Assembly (NCBI GenBank): GCA_001692895.1
Contig: KV748229.1
Span: 185,359 to 249,358, forward strand
Direction: 5' to 3'
Source: Cenococcum geophilum 1.58
Lineage: Eukaryota > Ascomycota > Dothideomycetes > Gloniales > Gloniaceae
DNA: 64,000 nt
The translations under genes and the position numbers were made by a program. Positions within the stretch are counted from its first letter, which is position 1. Every line of letters begins with the position of its first letter. This document shows positions 1 through 10,033 of the stretch, piece after piece. The notes beneath the pieces are model-generated. The model was given only the letters and a program-made list of their open reading frames with translations, searched no databases and was not told the origin of the DNA.

Positions 1-2
1 GA

Positions 3-1088
3 ACTGAAACAAGTGGTGCACCTACTGGGGAAGGCCAGGATGGAGAGCTAAGAGGGAATGAGTCGAGACGCAAAGGCCGCCAAAAAGCCACAACTCCCGA
101 AGGTGCCGAAGATGTCACGATAGCACCAAGTATGGTGTCAATGGGCAGCCTCGCTATCAGGGATCCCCGAAATGGCAAGCTTTCTGCTCGCGAACTCGCA
201 ATGCGCGAAATCGACTGGCCAGAAGTGATTCGTCGCCGCAAGGAACAGCAGTTAGCCCTTGCTAATAGTGACGGAACAGATCAAGACGAAGTAAACAAAC
301 GCCTAGAAGAAGCAGGCCGCGAGCGCGCGGCCGCCCAGACCCGCGGACCCCAACTCCGTATTGTGGACGGCAACATCATCCTGGACCAGACCTCCCTCGT
401 CGTAGACCGCCACGCCGAAGCTACCCGTGACGAGGATACTCTGGAAGCAGTTGAAGAAGACGACCTGACCACTCGCGTCAATGTACAAAGCTGGATCCTA
501 GCCGGCCGCCGCGNCCCCGCCGATCGCATCATGTTACACGGCTCCGCTACCCGTTGGAGTGCAGCGCAGACAGAATCCTTCTATGATGCGCTCCGGATGT
601 TTGGAACAGACTTCCAGACTATCAGTACCATGTTCCCAGGCAAAACGCGACGGCGCATCAAGCATAAATTCGTCAAAGAAGAACGGGAAAATCCAGAGCG
701 TGTCAAAGCCACTCTCACCGGCCCAAAGGATCCTATTGACTTTCAGAAGTACCTAGATATAACAGGCAAGCAAGCAGATTCGTTCAAAGATCCACGGGAG
801 CTGGAGCTGGAGCTAAAGGAAGAGGACGAGCGGCAGAAGATTGAAATTGAGAAGCAGAAGCAGGATTATCAGGAAATGCAGCGCCAGAAGCAATTTGCGG
901 GTGCCGGTGACTCTGACGAAGAAGGGGCTGAGGGCGGTGTTGGGGATTCTGCGAAGGAGAATAGGGGCCAGGAGCAAGGGGTTGCAGGGGCAAAGGGTAA
1001 AGGAAAGAAAAAGAAGAAAGACAAAAAGCTAAAACATCAACCACTTGGTGGCGAAGAGGCCGAGGTTTTAGGGACGATTGATGATTAA
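3..1088 (+). CDS. BDP1: TFIIIB subunit Bdp1 (B''), C-terminal part, 5' end outside window
   Basis: Subunit of the RNA polymerase III initiation factor TFIIIB, which recruits Pol III to tRNA and 5S genes in the nucleus. The frame is open from base 3 and ends at TAA 1086-1088. The Met at 132 is internal, so the true start lies upstream of the window. Counting from that Met, the conserved pre-SANT stretch (RIVDGNIILDQTSLVVDRH) lies around residues 76-94. The SANT/Myb domain lies at about 139-195 (WSAAQTESFYDALRMFGTDF, then the IKHKFVKEER helix). A charged, Lys/Glu-rich coiled-coil-like and low-complexity tail follows, ending in a poly-Lys patch. Base 514 is an N, leaving one undefined residue. 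The order of conserved block, SANT and acidic/basic tail is typical of fungal Bdp1. Confidence 0.92.
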   Translation, partial: TETSGAPTGEGQDGELRGNESRRKGRQKATTPEGAEDVTIAPSMVSMGSLAIRDPRNGKLSARELAMREIDWPEVIRRRKEQQLALANSDGTDQDEVNKRLEEAGRERAAAQTRGPQLRIVDGNIILDQTSLVVDRHAEATRDEDTLEAVEEDDLTTRVNVQSWILAGRRXPADRIMLHGSATRWSAAQTESFYDALRMFGTDFQTISTMFPGKTRRRIKHKFVKEERENPERVKATLTGPKDPIDFQKYLDITGKQADSFKDPRELELELKEEDERQKIEIEKQKQDYQEMQRQKQFAGAGDSDEEGAEGGVGDSAKENRGQEQGVAGAKGKGKKKKKDKKLKHQPLGGEEAEVLGTIDD

Positions 1089-1391
1089 TGAAGATATATG
1101 ACGTGGGTTGGCATAGTCGGCTGCATCTAGCGAGGGCGTGGAGAGTCTAAGTGGACGCATGATTGATGTCATGGCATCTGGATTTCGGATCATCAATAAA
1201 ATAGGGGAGTGCTATTTGGACACCCCCCAAATCGGGTTTGGTACCTGCCTCAGTAAGTTGGAATATCACGTGCGTTTAACTTGTTTGCATCTGCATCGCG
1301 AAAATCAAATCCTCATCAAAATCTCAACACCATCCTGTCGATAGCCCTCACTACTACCGCCATAGCTCTCAACGCCGCGCCTATAGCAAAT
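1089..1391. other. Intergenic, no gene recognised
   Basis: Downstream flank of BDP1. Only short unsupported reading frames are present. No RNA gene or repeat structure is seen. Confidence 0.5.
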
Positions 1392-1728
1392 TACGACTCG
1401 GTAGAGGCAGGAATCGAAGACCTTAATGCCCAAGCGAAGTTGCAAGGCTTTGCGATAATTACAAAGCGATCCAAAAAGGACAAACAGACTCCGGCGACTG
1501 TACGCAAGCTATGACTTATATGCGATCGAGGAAAACACTATATACCAGATCCGCGCAGAGTACTATGTAGTCCAATCAGTCGACTCAGGAACAGGTTAAG
1601 GTTAATTCTAGTGGTAGACGTAGGGTGGAAGTCAAAATACTACTGCAGATGCCTTGCTACCTATCGGCAGCAATATTCAACAGGCTTTAAGCGGTCGGAG
1701 GGCTTTGCCCTTTCAGACAGACTTTGCT
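1392..1728 (+). pseudogene. Fragment of FAR1/Mutator-like (MULE) transposase N-terminus
   Basis: The translation from 1392 (YDSVEAGIEDLNAQAKLQGF, then KRSKKDK...VRKL) matches the N-terminal FAR1-type zinc-binding region seen in fungal Mutator-like transposases. The same frame continues after an in-frame TGA at about 1512-1514 with LICDRGKHYIPDPRRV, the next conserved block. The TGA sits where the family has an aromatic residue, which fits a TGG to TGA transition of the RIP type. Homology fades after about 1580 and the frame runs out at about 1728. No TIR was identified, so this is a decayed scrap rather than a complete element. Confidence 0.6.
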
Positions 1729-1739
1729 AAGGGGTCCTT

Positions 1740-2446
1740 CGGCGCATTCCAGCTTTAATTTAAACTCTACTCTATATACTATAGCGGTTTAGTTAGGGTC
1801 GCTATAAGAGGCTTCTAGTATAGTAACTAGTTCTTTTGTAGTGCTTAGTTAAAATAAGTATATAGTTTCTACAGCGTCTCCCTTTAAGCGGCTTATAGTA
1901 TGACGTAGCTAACTATTAGGAGTAGTATAGCAATTAATATTACTATTTAGCTTGTCTTTAAGTTAGTTAAAAAAGGAGTATAGTTTATTTCTTTTATTTA
2001 AATAGGCGGGGGGATTAGGGAGATGTTTAGTTAGGTTTTTTATAAAGGCACTGGCTAGCGAATTTAGGGTTAAGGAGCTAGTTTTAAATACATTTCTTTT
2101 ATCTAGTATTTATAGGTAGAGGTAATAATATAGCGGATAATATATTATAACAGATCTCTTTAATTTCTTTTCTTAGAGATCTAATTATCTCTTAGTATTA
2201 GGCCTTTTATTAAGCCAAGGTATCTATAAAGGCCTTCTATAAGCTCTTTATTTATTCAGTAAATATATTTTATAAGTTAGTTATAGATATAGGGGCTTTT
2301 AGGTTATTTTATATACTAGTTAGAGTAAAGTAGGGCGGTATAAGGTATAGGTTTAACGTAATATAGTATTATAGAATAAGTATAAGCGGTAATAATATAT
2401 ATTAAAGTAGGTATTATTAAGCTATATATATAAATTACGTAATAGA
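1740..2446. other. AT-rich, RIP-degraded stretch without recognisable gene
   Basis: Strongly AT-rich, with TA-dominated dinucleotides and no open frame of note. It probably is a RIPed remainder of a repeat adjoining the Mutator scrap on one side and the broken F-box-like gene on the other. I cannot assign a family. Confidence 0.55.
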
Positions 2447-3069
2447 TTAAGACGTTATATAAGGAAAAAAGGGACCTGTACATCCCTCGATAAGTAGTAA
2501 AAGGCCTGGCATGTCAGATTTATAGTCCGTATAAATTGTCACGTGCTGTAAGAACCGTGTTAGTGGTGCTTCTGGCCAACAGCTGTTTGTTAGCGACTCA
2601 GTCAATCGAGGCACGAGCACGGCAAGAGGGACGCGCAAGCCTGTACGATTGGTAGTCTATAAACGAGGATCTAAAGCTAGAGAAAGGAAAGGAGAAGAAG
2701 AGCAGCGCCGGTCGAAGTAGGGTTCTTTTATGCGGTCCTCTAGTCACGTGACCGCGAAGTTCTGCCAAGTTCTGCCAGTCAAGTTCTGCCAAGTTCTGCC
2801 AGTGCCGTAACACTGTTGTCGTTAGACCATCTTCGTCTGCTATAGTGTTCCGAAATGACCTCAAAAGTGTTATCGCTATAATATATAGCGCGGCCCTCAT
2901 CTCGCATTTCCCGACATGTTTCAAGAAGTTCGAAATTTGCTTGGTGCAAGTAATCATCTAGGTCAATTGGACGGTTCTCGACAAGCACGAGTCTTAGTAT
3001 TATTCTAAGAATCTCAGGCGAGAATTTGCGAGGGTCCATATTGTTCTTTCGTTTTACCGGTTCAGGCAA
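2447..3069 (-). pseudogene. F-box-like / 2EXR-type fungal gene, split by a solo LTR
   Basis: The frame begins at ATG 3069 and reads FSPEILRIILRLVLVENRPI, then NFELLETCREMRDEGRAIYY. This is the classic start of the lineage-expanded fungal F-box-like proteins (hydrophobic LPxEI-type box followed by LLxTCRxxRDEGxxIYY). After the residues RRRWSNDNS the frame runs into a 225-bp LTR (2588-2812). On the far side, host sequence continues in a compatible frame (PLTRFLQHVTIYTDYK) to a stop at about 2447. The gene therefore was intact-looking until the insertion and is now disrupted. Function unknown; such proteins are often assumed to be ubiquitin-ligase adaptors, but that is family inference only. Confidence 0.65.
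2588..2812 (-). mobile_element. Solo LTR (225 bp) with 5-bp target duplication
   Basis: Begins TGTTAGCGAC and ends GCCGTAACA on the plus strand, so it has TG...CA termini. The flanks are identical 5-mers, CTGTT at 2583-2587 and at 2813-2817, which proves an LTR-element insertion reduced to a single LTR. On the minus strand it starts TGTTACGGC, like the Gypsy LTRs elsewhere in the window, which suggests this orientation. It contains TTCTGCCA direct repeats (about 2759-2801) and a GTCACGTGAC palindrome. A second, RIPed copy lies at 45463-45711. It looks comparatively undecayed and is therefore fairly young. Confidence 0.88.
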
Positions 3070-3377
3070 GCGATTTGACCCAGAGTCGCCGCCAAAGCGG
3101 TGCGCGTAACATGCTCTGGGACGCCGTGACGGGAGCAGTGCTACTCGGACTCGCCTAAGTCGGTCGCCTTCTTGCCGGACGCCAATAATTTTGCATCACC
3201 TAATTAGTAACGGAAGGGGGTCGAATCTTCTCTGGCTTCCTCCTGTTTATCGAGTGATTTGTAAGAGTGTGTGGAACGAAGCTATTGTATTCGGACACTG
3301 GACGGGTATCAGGGCAAACTCGGAATCCAGGATCTGAATATGGTCTCGAGACAAGTCCTCAATCCCTACGCTCGCCC
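3070..3377. other. Intergenic, no gene recognised
   Basis: Moderate GC sequence between the broken F-box-like gene and the membrane-protein gene, which are both on the minus strand. No supported reading frame, RNA gene or repeat. Confidence 0.5.
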
Positions 3378-4869
3378 TCAAAGAGAATGGCTGGGTGAAT
3401 CTTGTTGTTCCGAGTACACCGTAAACGACTTTATCTCCAGGATGGCCGTCTCACTCTGGTTATCCACGTCCCCTTTTGACGTGACCACCGCAGTGGACTC
3501 GATATCTACCTTATTGCGCCCTTCCGGGACGAGCTGCAGCTCTAAGGGTTCTGGAAACTGCTCGTAATGTTTTCGTTTTCGTGACCAGCTGTAGGTGTTG
3601 TCGGAACGTTGACGACCCCCCGATGGTTCGTTGGATTTGGAGACGGTGGAGTCGTCAAAGATGCGTGGGAATACGTGTCTCAGGAAACGACGCATCGTGG
3701 GCATCGAACCGCAGATGACGAACAGGTTGCCTTCGACGAAGCTATGCCGGAGTTAGGACTGGGATGCAATTGAGCGGTCTTGGAATTGCGGGAGGTACAT
3801 ACGTCCATACGTCTGCCGGAGCTGCATCCCAAGAAATGTCAGTGCTCCTGAGGGTTGCTGGCAGATAGACGAGTCGGACAATCGAGGTCGCAATAGTCCT
3901 GTGCAATGGTTAATCAATATCTGAGACCTGCGCTGGACGAGTTAGACGGGCGGGCGACTTACAATGAGCCAATGCCAAAGATAGCGATAGCAGCAATCTT
4001 CAGCGATTTGCCCATCTTGAGCTTGAGGATCATAGGGGTGGGCAGCAAGAAGAGCATTACATCGGTGAGGATGTTGGACACAGCCGTAGCCATGTACAAG
4101 ATACCAGCGTCCAAGCAGTGTCCTGTTTGGATCTTGAAGTCAAAGGCTCGGCGGACTGGGTGGCAGTGAAAGAACATGAGGAGTGTTATGACGGATGTGT
4201 AGAGAACAACGATAACAATGCTGAACCAGGCGGCGACGCGGAACCATTTCTGCGGTGACAGCCGGAGGTAGACCATGAGCAGCAACAGTTTCGTGAAGCC
4301 GTTGCACATCTGGTAGATGGGGGCAGTAACGTATGTGACCTGTGCAACGTCGTCAGTCCAAGTCGCACAGTCTGCGGGACGACGGTTAGGTATTGTTGAC
4401 GACTTACCACCGAGTACCTCTCGAATCTTGTGAGTGGCATTTCCCACGCATGGGCACACATGCCGCCCTCGACGATGGAGTCTGCAACGGCATCGTCAGC
4501 AACGCCATCCAGATGCAATGAGAGAGGGTGTTCTTACGGGTAAGCATTGCCTGGGTTACCAATGACATGACCTATTGTTGTCAGTCGTCTTTGTCAAGGG
4601 GAGTCGCGGTGTCGCGTGAGAGCCAACGTACCCATCCCACGAACATAAATACTGGAGAAGTCAGCAGAGAACTCCTACCGGCGCCTTGGATACTCACAAT
4701 CATCGAGCTGCAAACCCTTGGAGAGAAACAGCTTGGTGTAGAAGCGCTGGCACAGGGCCAGAAAGGCCAGAGGAGCTCCAATGCCGAACACCAAGAAGTG
4801 GGCCAGCCGTTTGTTCTGTTCCGGATGGTCGAAATCCGGCACGACGCCCGCTGGCGGCAGCACCAGCAC
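3378..4869 (-). CDS. PTH11-like / fungal rhodopsin-domain integral membrane protein, 7 exons, 378 aa
   Basis: Predicted exons (minus strand): 4869-4698, 4651-4632, 4571-4538, 4481-4408, 4339-3963, 3898-3803, 3741-3378. All introns have GT-AG ends, phases agree, and the sum is 379 codons including stop. The product has the order of the fungal rhodopsin-domain (PTH11-like) family. There is an N-terminal helix with [17 protein letters not shown], then FMFVGW, then [11 protein letters not shown], then the hallmark [18 protein letters not shown]. Then come [10 protein letters not shown], further helices, and [20 protein letters not shown], ending in a hydrophilic Ser/Lys/Glu-rich cytoplasmic tail of about 90 residues. 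Seven membrane segments are expected. Family members are plasma-membrane or endosomal proteins with suspected sensing roles; the ligand is unknown. No coding break was seen. The AT-rich repeat block at 4.9-5.3 kb lies just upstream and may affect its promoter. Confidence 0.85.
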
Positions 4870-4936
4870 CGTGACGCCGTCGACGATAGGATAGCCCGTA
4901 AATTTTGGTGTATTTTGGGGTAGCTCGAGTGGTAGG

Positions 4937-5325
4937 GTGGCTCGATCGGGTGGCTAAGACGTTACCCACCCAGTGCCCACAGTGTCCACCAAGGGCCGCC
5001 AAGTGCGGCATCTCCTGTACGCTCCCGTTCTCTCACTGACTCTCACCGTACGCGCCCTCGTCGATGAGATGTCTAACTTTTTAAAAAATAATTATGTTGT
5101 AATTTTTAAAACAATAATTTTAGTTTTTAATATTAAATTATAATTTTAATTATAATTTTATAATATATTTTAACTATATATGCTTTAAAAAGTTTATATT
5201 TAAAATTCTAGCTAAATAGGTATTGTGGTGGTAGAGTTATAAAAGATTAAAATTAGTAGATTTTGGTGGCTGGCTCGATCGGGGGGCTGGCACGATCGGT
5301 CACTAAGACGTTATTTGGTGGCTGG
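4937..5325. repeat. Direct repeats flanking an AT-rich block
   Basis: A motif of the form GGCTCGATCGGGTGGCTAAG followed by ACGTTACCCA at about 4937-4970 recurs at about 5265-5325 (GGCTCGATCGG...CACTAAGACGTTATTTGG), in the same orientation. Between them, about 5075-5260 is nearly pure A/T. This resembles the edges of a small RIPed insertion, but no terminal inverted repeat or clear target duplication was found. Confidence 0.5.
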
Positions 5326-5352
5326 GTTCCGGGAAGGGCGTCGCGGTCCAGC

Positions 5353-5540
5353 GGCCTTGGTACATATCCCTTGCACCGCTACGGTAAGTCCAATAATTTG
5401 TGGCCCGTGCGAGCCAATTAGGAAGCTGCGGTGAGGCTTTCTGCCGCATTAAATAAGGCTTCGCAAAGTTGATGTTCCTGAGCTCCGCGCACGGGCTACA
5501 AAATATTGCACCTTAGCGGTGCAAGGGATACTGCAAGGCC
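5353..5540. mobile_element. Palindromic MITE-like element (~188 bp, ~50-bp inverted arms)
   Basis: The left arm (GGCCTTG...TATCCCTTGCACCGCTA...GTGGCCCGTGCG, 5353-5411) is repeated in inverse at 5487-5540 (CGCACGGGCTAC...TAGCGGTGCAAGGGATA...CAAGGCC). Identity is high over roughly 50 bases with a short central spacer. It encodes nothing and is the size of a miniature inverted-repeat element. The outer boundary and target duplication are uncertain. It lies between the membrane-protein gene and the oxidase gene, about 440 bp upstream of the latter's start codon. Confidence 0.65.
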
Positions 5541-5542
5541 CA

Positions 5543-5981
5543 TCAATCACAAAACTCTCGGTTCGAATGCGGTTGAATAAGGATATTGATCTCCACGCCC
5601 CCTGCGTTTTCGAACAATTTTTCCAATCTCGCTGCAGCCCGCACGATTTTGGCTCCTCCGGGGATCCGGCTGCTGGGTGCCGTAAGGAGTTTCCCCTGTT
5701 CGAGGAGGAGCTGGAGACGGGACGGCTCGCCCTCGACCGCCTTCTCCTCAACGAGACCACGATACTCGACCGGGATCCTGTGCTCTTCCGAACATCGCAG
5801 CGCAGCGGGAGGCTGGGGAAGAGGGGCATTCTGCTTGCAGTGTGCCGCACTCCCACCGCCCTGGATCAGGGCATAAAGTGGGCGCCCAGACGACGGCCAT
5901 TGCTTACCTACGAGTGAGTTTGTTTTTCTGTTCTCCTTCTCGTATACACTGTCGATCTTGTGTCTCACTCCCTCCATCGCC
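5543..5981. other. GC-rich upstream region of the oxidase gene; possible gene fragment on minus strand
   Basis: A 146-codon minus-strand frame (5543-5983) and overlapping plus-strand frames exist here. The minus frame has a plausible composition (LQLLLEQGKLLTAPSSRIPG region), but I do not recognise any family and it overlaps the oxidase start. Open frames in GC-rich DNA on both strands can occur by chance. The most economical reading is promoter and leader of the oxidase gene, possibly over an old gene fragment. Confidence 0.3.
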
Positions 5982-7758
5982 ATGAAATTCTCCGTAGCGG
6001 CATCGCTTGCGACTCTCGCGGTGCCGACGATCGCGAGGTCGAATCCCCACCAAGTCTGCGTAGGTTCATGCTTCTCTTCTTTTCGTCCCTTCTGTTCATC
6101 CCTTTCCCTCCTTCCGACTCAATTGAGCTAGCTGTAACACTGACCTGTGTCAAGTGCGCGGCTCTCGCTGCAGACAAGCAGCTGCAGGGCAAGGTCCTCC
6201 TTCCAAATACCGCAGCGTACAATGCGGAGTTAGATACCTACTACTCGGCCAATGCGGCGCAACACGCCTGGTGCATGGTCCTGCCGGAGAGCACGGCGGA
6301 TGTGCAGGCCACGGTCAAGATTATGACCAAGGACCAATGCCCTTTCGGTATCAAGGCGGGTGGCCACTCGGCGTGGAAGGGATCCAACGGCATCGCTAAC
6401 GGCGTCACGGTCGACTTTGGCTACATGAACACGACAAGCTACAACCCGGACACTGGAATTGCCTCGATCCAGCCCGGTGCACGATGGGGTTCTGTGTATG
6501 AGTTTGTCGATCCATACAACGTCACGGTTGTCGGCGCGCGAGCTTCGGTGGTTGGTGTTGGCGGCTTCACCACGGGTAGCGGGGTAAGTGTTTTCTACAT
6601 ACTGGGTCGACAGGCGAGCACTGGCTAACAATTTTTCAGTATTCCTTCCACAGCAACTCTCATGGCTTTGCATGCGACAATGTCGTCAACTGGGAGATTG
6701 TTCTTGCCGACGGCAGCGTCGTCAACGCCAACGCCAGCACGAATTCCGACCTCTGGAAGGCCCAAAAGGGCGGGTCCGGAAACCTGGGCTTCGTCACCCG
6801 AATTGATCAGCGTAAGCAATTGTCCCTTTTTTCTATAAAAACAAAAACGACGGGCTATACAGCGGGCTGATAATGTAACTTCAGAGACTGTCGAGGGCAC
6901 CCAACTGTGGGGTGGGTTCACCAGCTACAACCTGAGCGAGACAGACAACGTCTTCAATGCCTACCTCGACTTTGTGGAGAACACCCAAGAGAACTCTCCC
7001 GACCAGACCATCATTGCCCTCTACTACGACTATACTGGATTCTCCATTCGATCCATCTTGACTAACAACGAGGGCATTGCTAACGCCCCCGCGTTCGACG
7101 GCTTCCTTGCGCTGCCTAACATCTCTAGCACCTTGACGGTGGGACCCGAGGCGGAGATCATCCCCCAGTTCACCGGTCCCACGGCTCTTGGTCTCTAGTA
7201 AGTTCAGCATACATCTGCTTCTTCTTATTAGTTTTATATAATCATCGACTAATACCTTACAGCGCCAACTGGTTCACTGGTATGGCCACCAACAGCTTCG
7301 AGGCCCTTAGCATCATCAACAAGCTGCATCCCGAATACGTCGCCAAGATGGTGGTCGCCGCGCCCACCTCCAACTTTAGCACCCTCATCGAGTTCCAGCC
7401 CGTCACCAATACCATGGTCCAGAACAGCGGCAAGCGCGGGGGGAACATCCTCGGTCTGGAGCCCATCGTCGCAGACGGCCCTATCCTCATGTGGCTCGTC
7501 GCGCTAACCGTCGACACCGAGGAGAACCAGGCGGTCATCCTGCCCATTGCACGCGAATTCGTCACTGCCATCAACCAGAACCTGCAGGAGGCCGGACGTT
7601 TTGTTGACTGGATCTACCTCAACTACGCCTGGGGTAATGAGAAACCGTACATCCACTACGGACAGGCCAACCTTGACCTGCTGACGGCCGTGTCGCACAA
7701 GTACGATCCTAACGGCGTGTTCCAGAAGCTGCGCCAGACCGGCTTCAAGTTCAGCTAG
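5982..7758 (+). CDS. Secreted FAD-linked oxidase, PCMH + berberine-bridge (BBE) domains, 5 exons, 495 aa
   Basis: Exons 5982-6059, 6155-6583, 6640-6811, 6885-7197 and 7263-7758; all introns GT-AG, phases consistent, 496 codons with stop. I chose ATG 5982 (context catcgccATGaa) because it gives a signal peptide (MKFSVAASLATLAVPTIARS) that joins through intron 1 to CAALAADKQL. The PCMH-type FAD domain spans about residues 60-235. Its KAGGHS motif carries His97, the usual histidyl-FAD attachment site. GVGGFTTGSG follows at the exon 2/3 junction. The C-terminal BBE segment (LNYAWGN...YGQANLDLL...YDPNGVFQKL) lies at about 445-490. The loop where bicovalent relatives carry a Cys has no Cys here, so FAD is probably held through His97 alone. 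Likely an extracellular oxidase of sugars, alcohols or a secondary metabolite; substrate unknown. No cluster partners are adjacent. Confidence 0.88.
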
Positions 7759-8351
7759 AGGAGCGGCCTGGACTATGAAAGAATATTATCAACGCTTTTA
7801 GAGACCTGACTTTCCATTTAGATATGCTTTATGATAACGACCTTGTGAATACGAAGGCGGTAGTATCAGAGTCGGACATACATTACCATTCTTTGAAACA
7901 GCAGGATCCGGACCGGGGACTTGCGTTTTGCGACTTTAGCTTCGACGTCCCGTGGGCGTAGGATCCGGGGGAGAGGATATGCGGCTTCTTACGTCGGGTT
8001 AGATGTTATTTACCGGTGAAAATAGATGTCACCCACAATTTCAGCCATTGTTGGGAGCACGTCGATTTGTCTATAGACCTATCCCTTAACCCCCGGAGCA
8101 GGTGATCCGTGCGAGAACGTCGGACTCTAAACTTCGCAGTGGTTAAATTCTATGGCTCTGATTGGCTAGTTCTTATCGATAACACGGGGACGAAATCCGA
8201 CGAGTTAAGGGATAGCTTCAGTGCCGGGTATTATTCTTGAGAATCAAAGCCACATTAACGCCAAGGATATCCTATAACTCATGGGCTTTGATAAACAGAG
8301 TCCCTATTCTCCTTCCCCGATTCCCGTAGCGTTTGCAGCAAGCTGCACTTT
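7759..8351. other. Intergenic, no gene recognised
   Basis: 3' flank of the oxidase gene and downstream flank of the minus-strand F-box-like pseudogene. No supported reading frame, repeat or RNA gene was seen. Confidence 0.5.
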
Positions 8352-9024
8352 TCAGAAAGTACGAGGGCGTGGTCCAGCTTCTTCAATCTCACTGAAAGAC
8401 CTGTCAAAGTCCGGCTCTTCCACATATTCTGTTGCACTAATTGTCCATCCGTGATTCTTCATTTCCCTTCGTATATGATTACTCGGGCCGTCCTCGTACA
8501 CCTCGACAATGATCTCTTGTAGGGACGAAAAGGCTCTGAAGCGAGCATCGACCAGCGCCAACGCCTCAGCAACGATCTTGGGATGATCAAGTGCATCGAG
8601 CTTCACCTCCATGGCATTGGTGCTATGTAGGGACGTTGTAAGCGCGCCTAATTCGGTGTAGTCACTCTAGATCTTCGCGAGAATGCAATCGCTATCGTCC
8701 TCGAGAGTGAGATCATGTACGTCGAGATAGTGGAATTGGGGAAAGTCGACACAGATATACAGGATATAGCTTGCGTTGTTGCGGCCAATTTGCTCGAGGA
8801 ACGAGGTTACATCCTCAGAGGTGCACATGGTAAAATCGAAACGATTCTGGGCGTAGAGCATCGAGCTGGCCTCGAGGTGGACGGTCTTGTTCGCGCGAAG
8901 GAGCTGCGGAGTAAGCGCTCGGATATCGGCGTGTCGGGCATGCCACGAGTTCTTGAAGCACTAAGAGTTGCTCATATATGTTGTTGCGGAGTTCGCTGGG
9001 GAGGCTGAGGAAGTTGGCCGACAT
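8352..9024 (-). pseudogene. F-box-like / 2EXR fungal protein, decayed
   Basis: Starts at ATG 9024 with FLSLPSELRNNIYEQLLVLQ, the N-terminal box of the fungal F-box-like/2EXR family. Beyond about 8965 the homologous reading moves to another frame (LTPQLLRANKTVHLEASSML, then YAQNRFDF), so one 1-base frameshift is needed. The frame then meets an in-frame TAG at 8667-8669, after which it continues uninterrupted to 8352 (KIVAEALALVDARFRAFSSL...). No GT-AG intron bridges either defect. It therefore reads as a recently decayed copy of a lineage-expanded family, with two lesions in about 220 codons. Confidence 0.6.
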
Positions 9025-9369
9025 GTCAGTGGTCGTGGGCTGTTGATGCTGTGAGATTCAGTCAACGCTTCTTCACAAGTTGCGGACTGCAGACGCTGCA
9101 TTCATCGATATCAGACATGCCGTCGAGAAGCTGCCAGCAGGGAATTTCGCATTGTACGATCTGAAGCCTTGTCATCTAAGGCAGCAAGCCGATTTTATTA
9201 GGCACGAGTGTGGCTACAAGCTTCCGCCATGCTCACCCTCGGCTCAGGTATGCTCACCCTCAGCTCAGGTTAAAGCAGCAGTTGCTCACGTCCGCAGACT
9301 AAAACGGAACTAGCGAAAGGGAAAATTAATCCTGAATCTATGGGGAGTTGCCCCATCTGTCCGGTTTTC

Positions 9370-9520
9370 TAGTACATGGTTTCTAGTAGATGATTTTGGT
9401 TAGATGGTTTCTAGTACATGGTTTTTGGTAGATGGTTTTTGGTAGATGGTTTTTGGTAGATGGTTTTTGGTAGATGGTTTTTGGTAGATGGTTTTGTTAG
9501 GTAGTTTTTGGTAGATAGTT
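9370..9520. repeat. Minisatellite, ~14-bp unit
   Basis: About ten imperfect head-to-tail copies of a unit close to TAGATGGTTTTTGG, with variants CTAGTACATGG and CTAGTAGATG at the left edge. It is non-coding and lies in the long intergenic space between the F-box-like and NACHT pseudogenes. Confidence 0.85.
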
Positions 9521-9524
9521 TAAC

Positions 9525-10015
9525 CGAAACTCTTCGGGTTGCTGCTTTGGGCTATGTGCTGAATAGAGTTTTCCGCCACGGCAACGGCTTAAATATAGTG
9601 CCACACAAAATAACGAGAACCAAATCGAATTCTATTAAAAAAATATATAACTAATGCCTTGATAAAACCAACTCCAACAGTCTATGGATTTCAAAAGTTT
9701 TAATCCTAAGAAATATTACCGGATATTCAAGGTTATAGGGTTCTAGTTCTCACCTCCGGGTCCATCGTATGCAGCTGTTCCAGTTGTTCTTCTGTAAGTT
9801 ATACAATATAAGAATTCTTAGTTGGGGTGCGCAGGGGTGCGCAGGGGGCTGAAATTAGTGCGCTGTTCTAATTGGTCCAGGAGAGGGTCTATGCGTTATC
9901 CCATGTCACGGAATAAATCTTCTGCGGAGCGTTCTGATTCATGAGATAAGGCGTCCGGGGTTGTCCTGAGGGCAACTCGAGGTGACCGCAATAATATCCC
10001 TTACAATCCGTTCTC
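9525..10015. other. Intergenic, no gene recognised
   Basis: Mixed composition with no supported reading frame. It may contain the vanished 5' part of the NACHT gene that follows, but no P-loop could be found in any frame. Confidence 0.45.
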
Positions 10016-10033
10016 TTCAAGGCCGTACACCGA

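Noticed and set aside
5960-6639. Single-exon oxidase start at 5960
   Set aside because: That frame lacks a signal peptide and runs through intron 1 and intron 2; ATG 5982 with GT-AG splicing restores the family's N-terminus and length.
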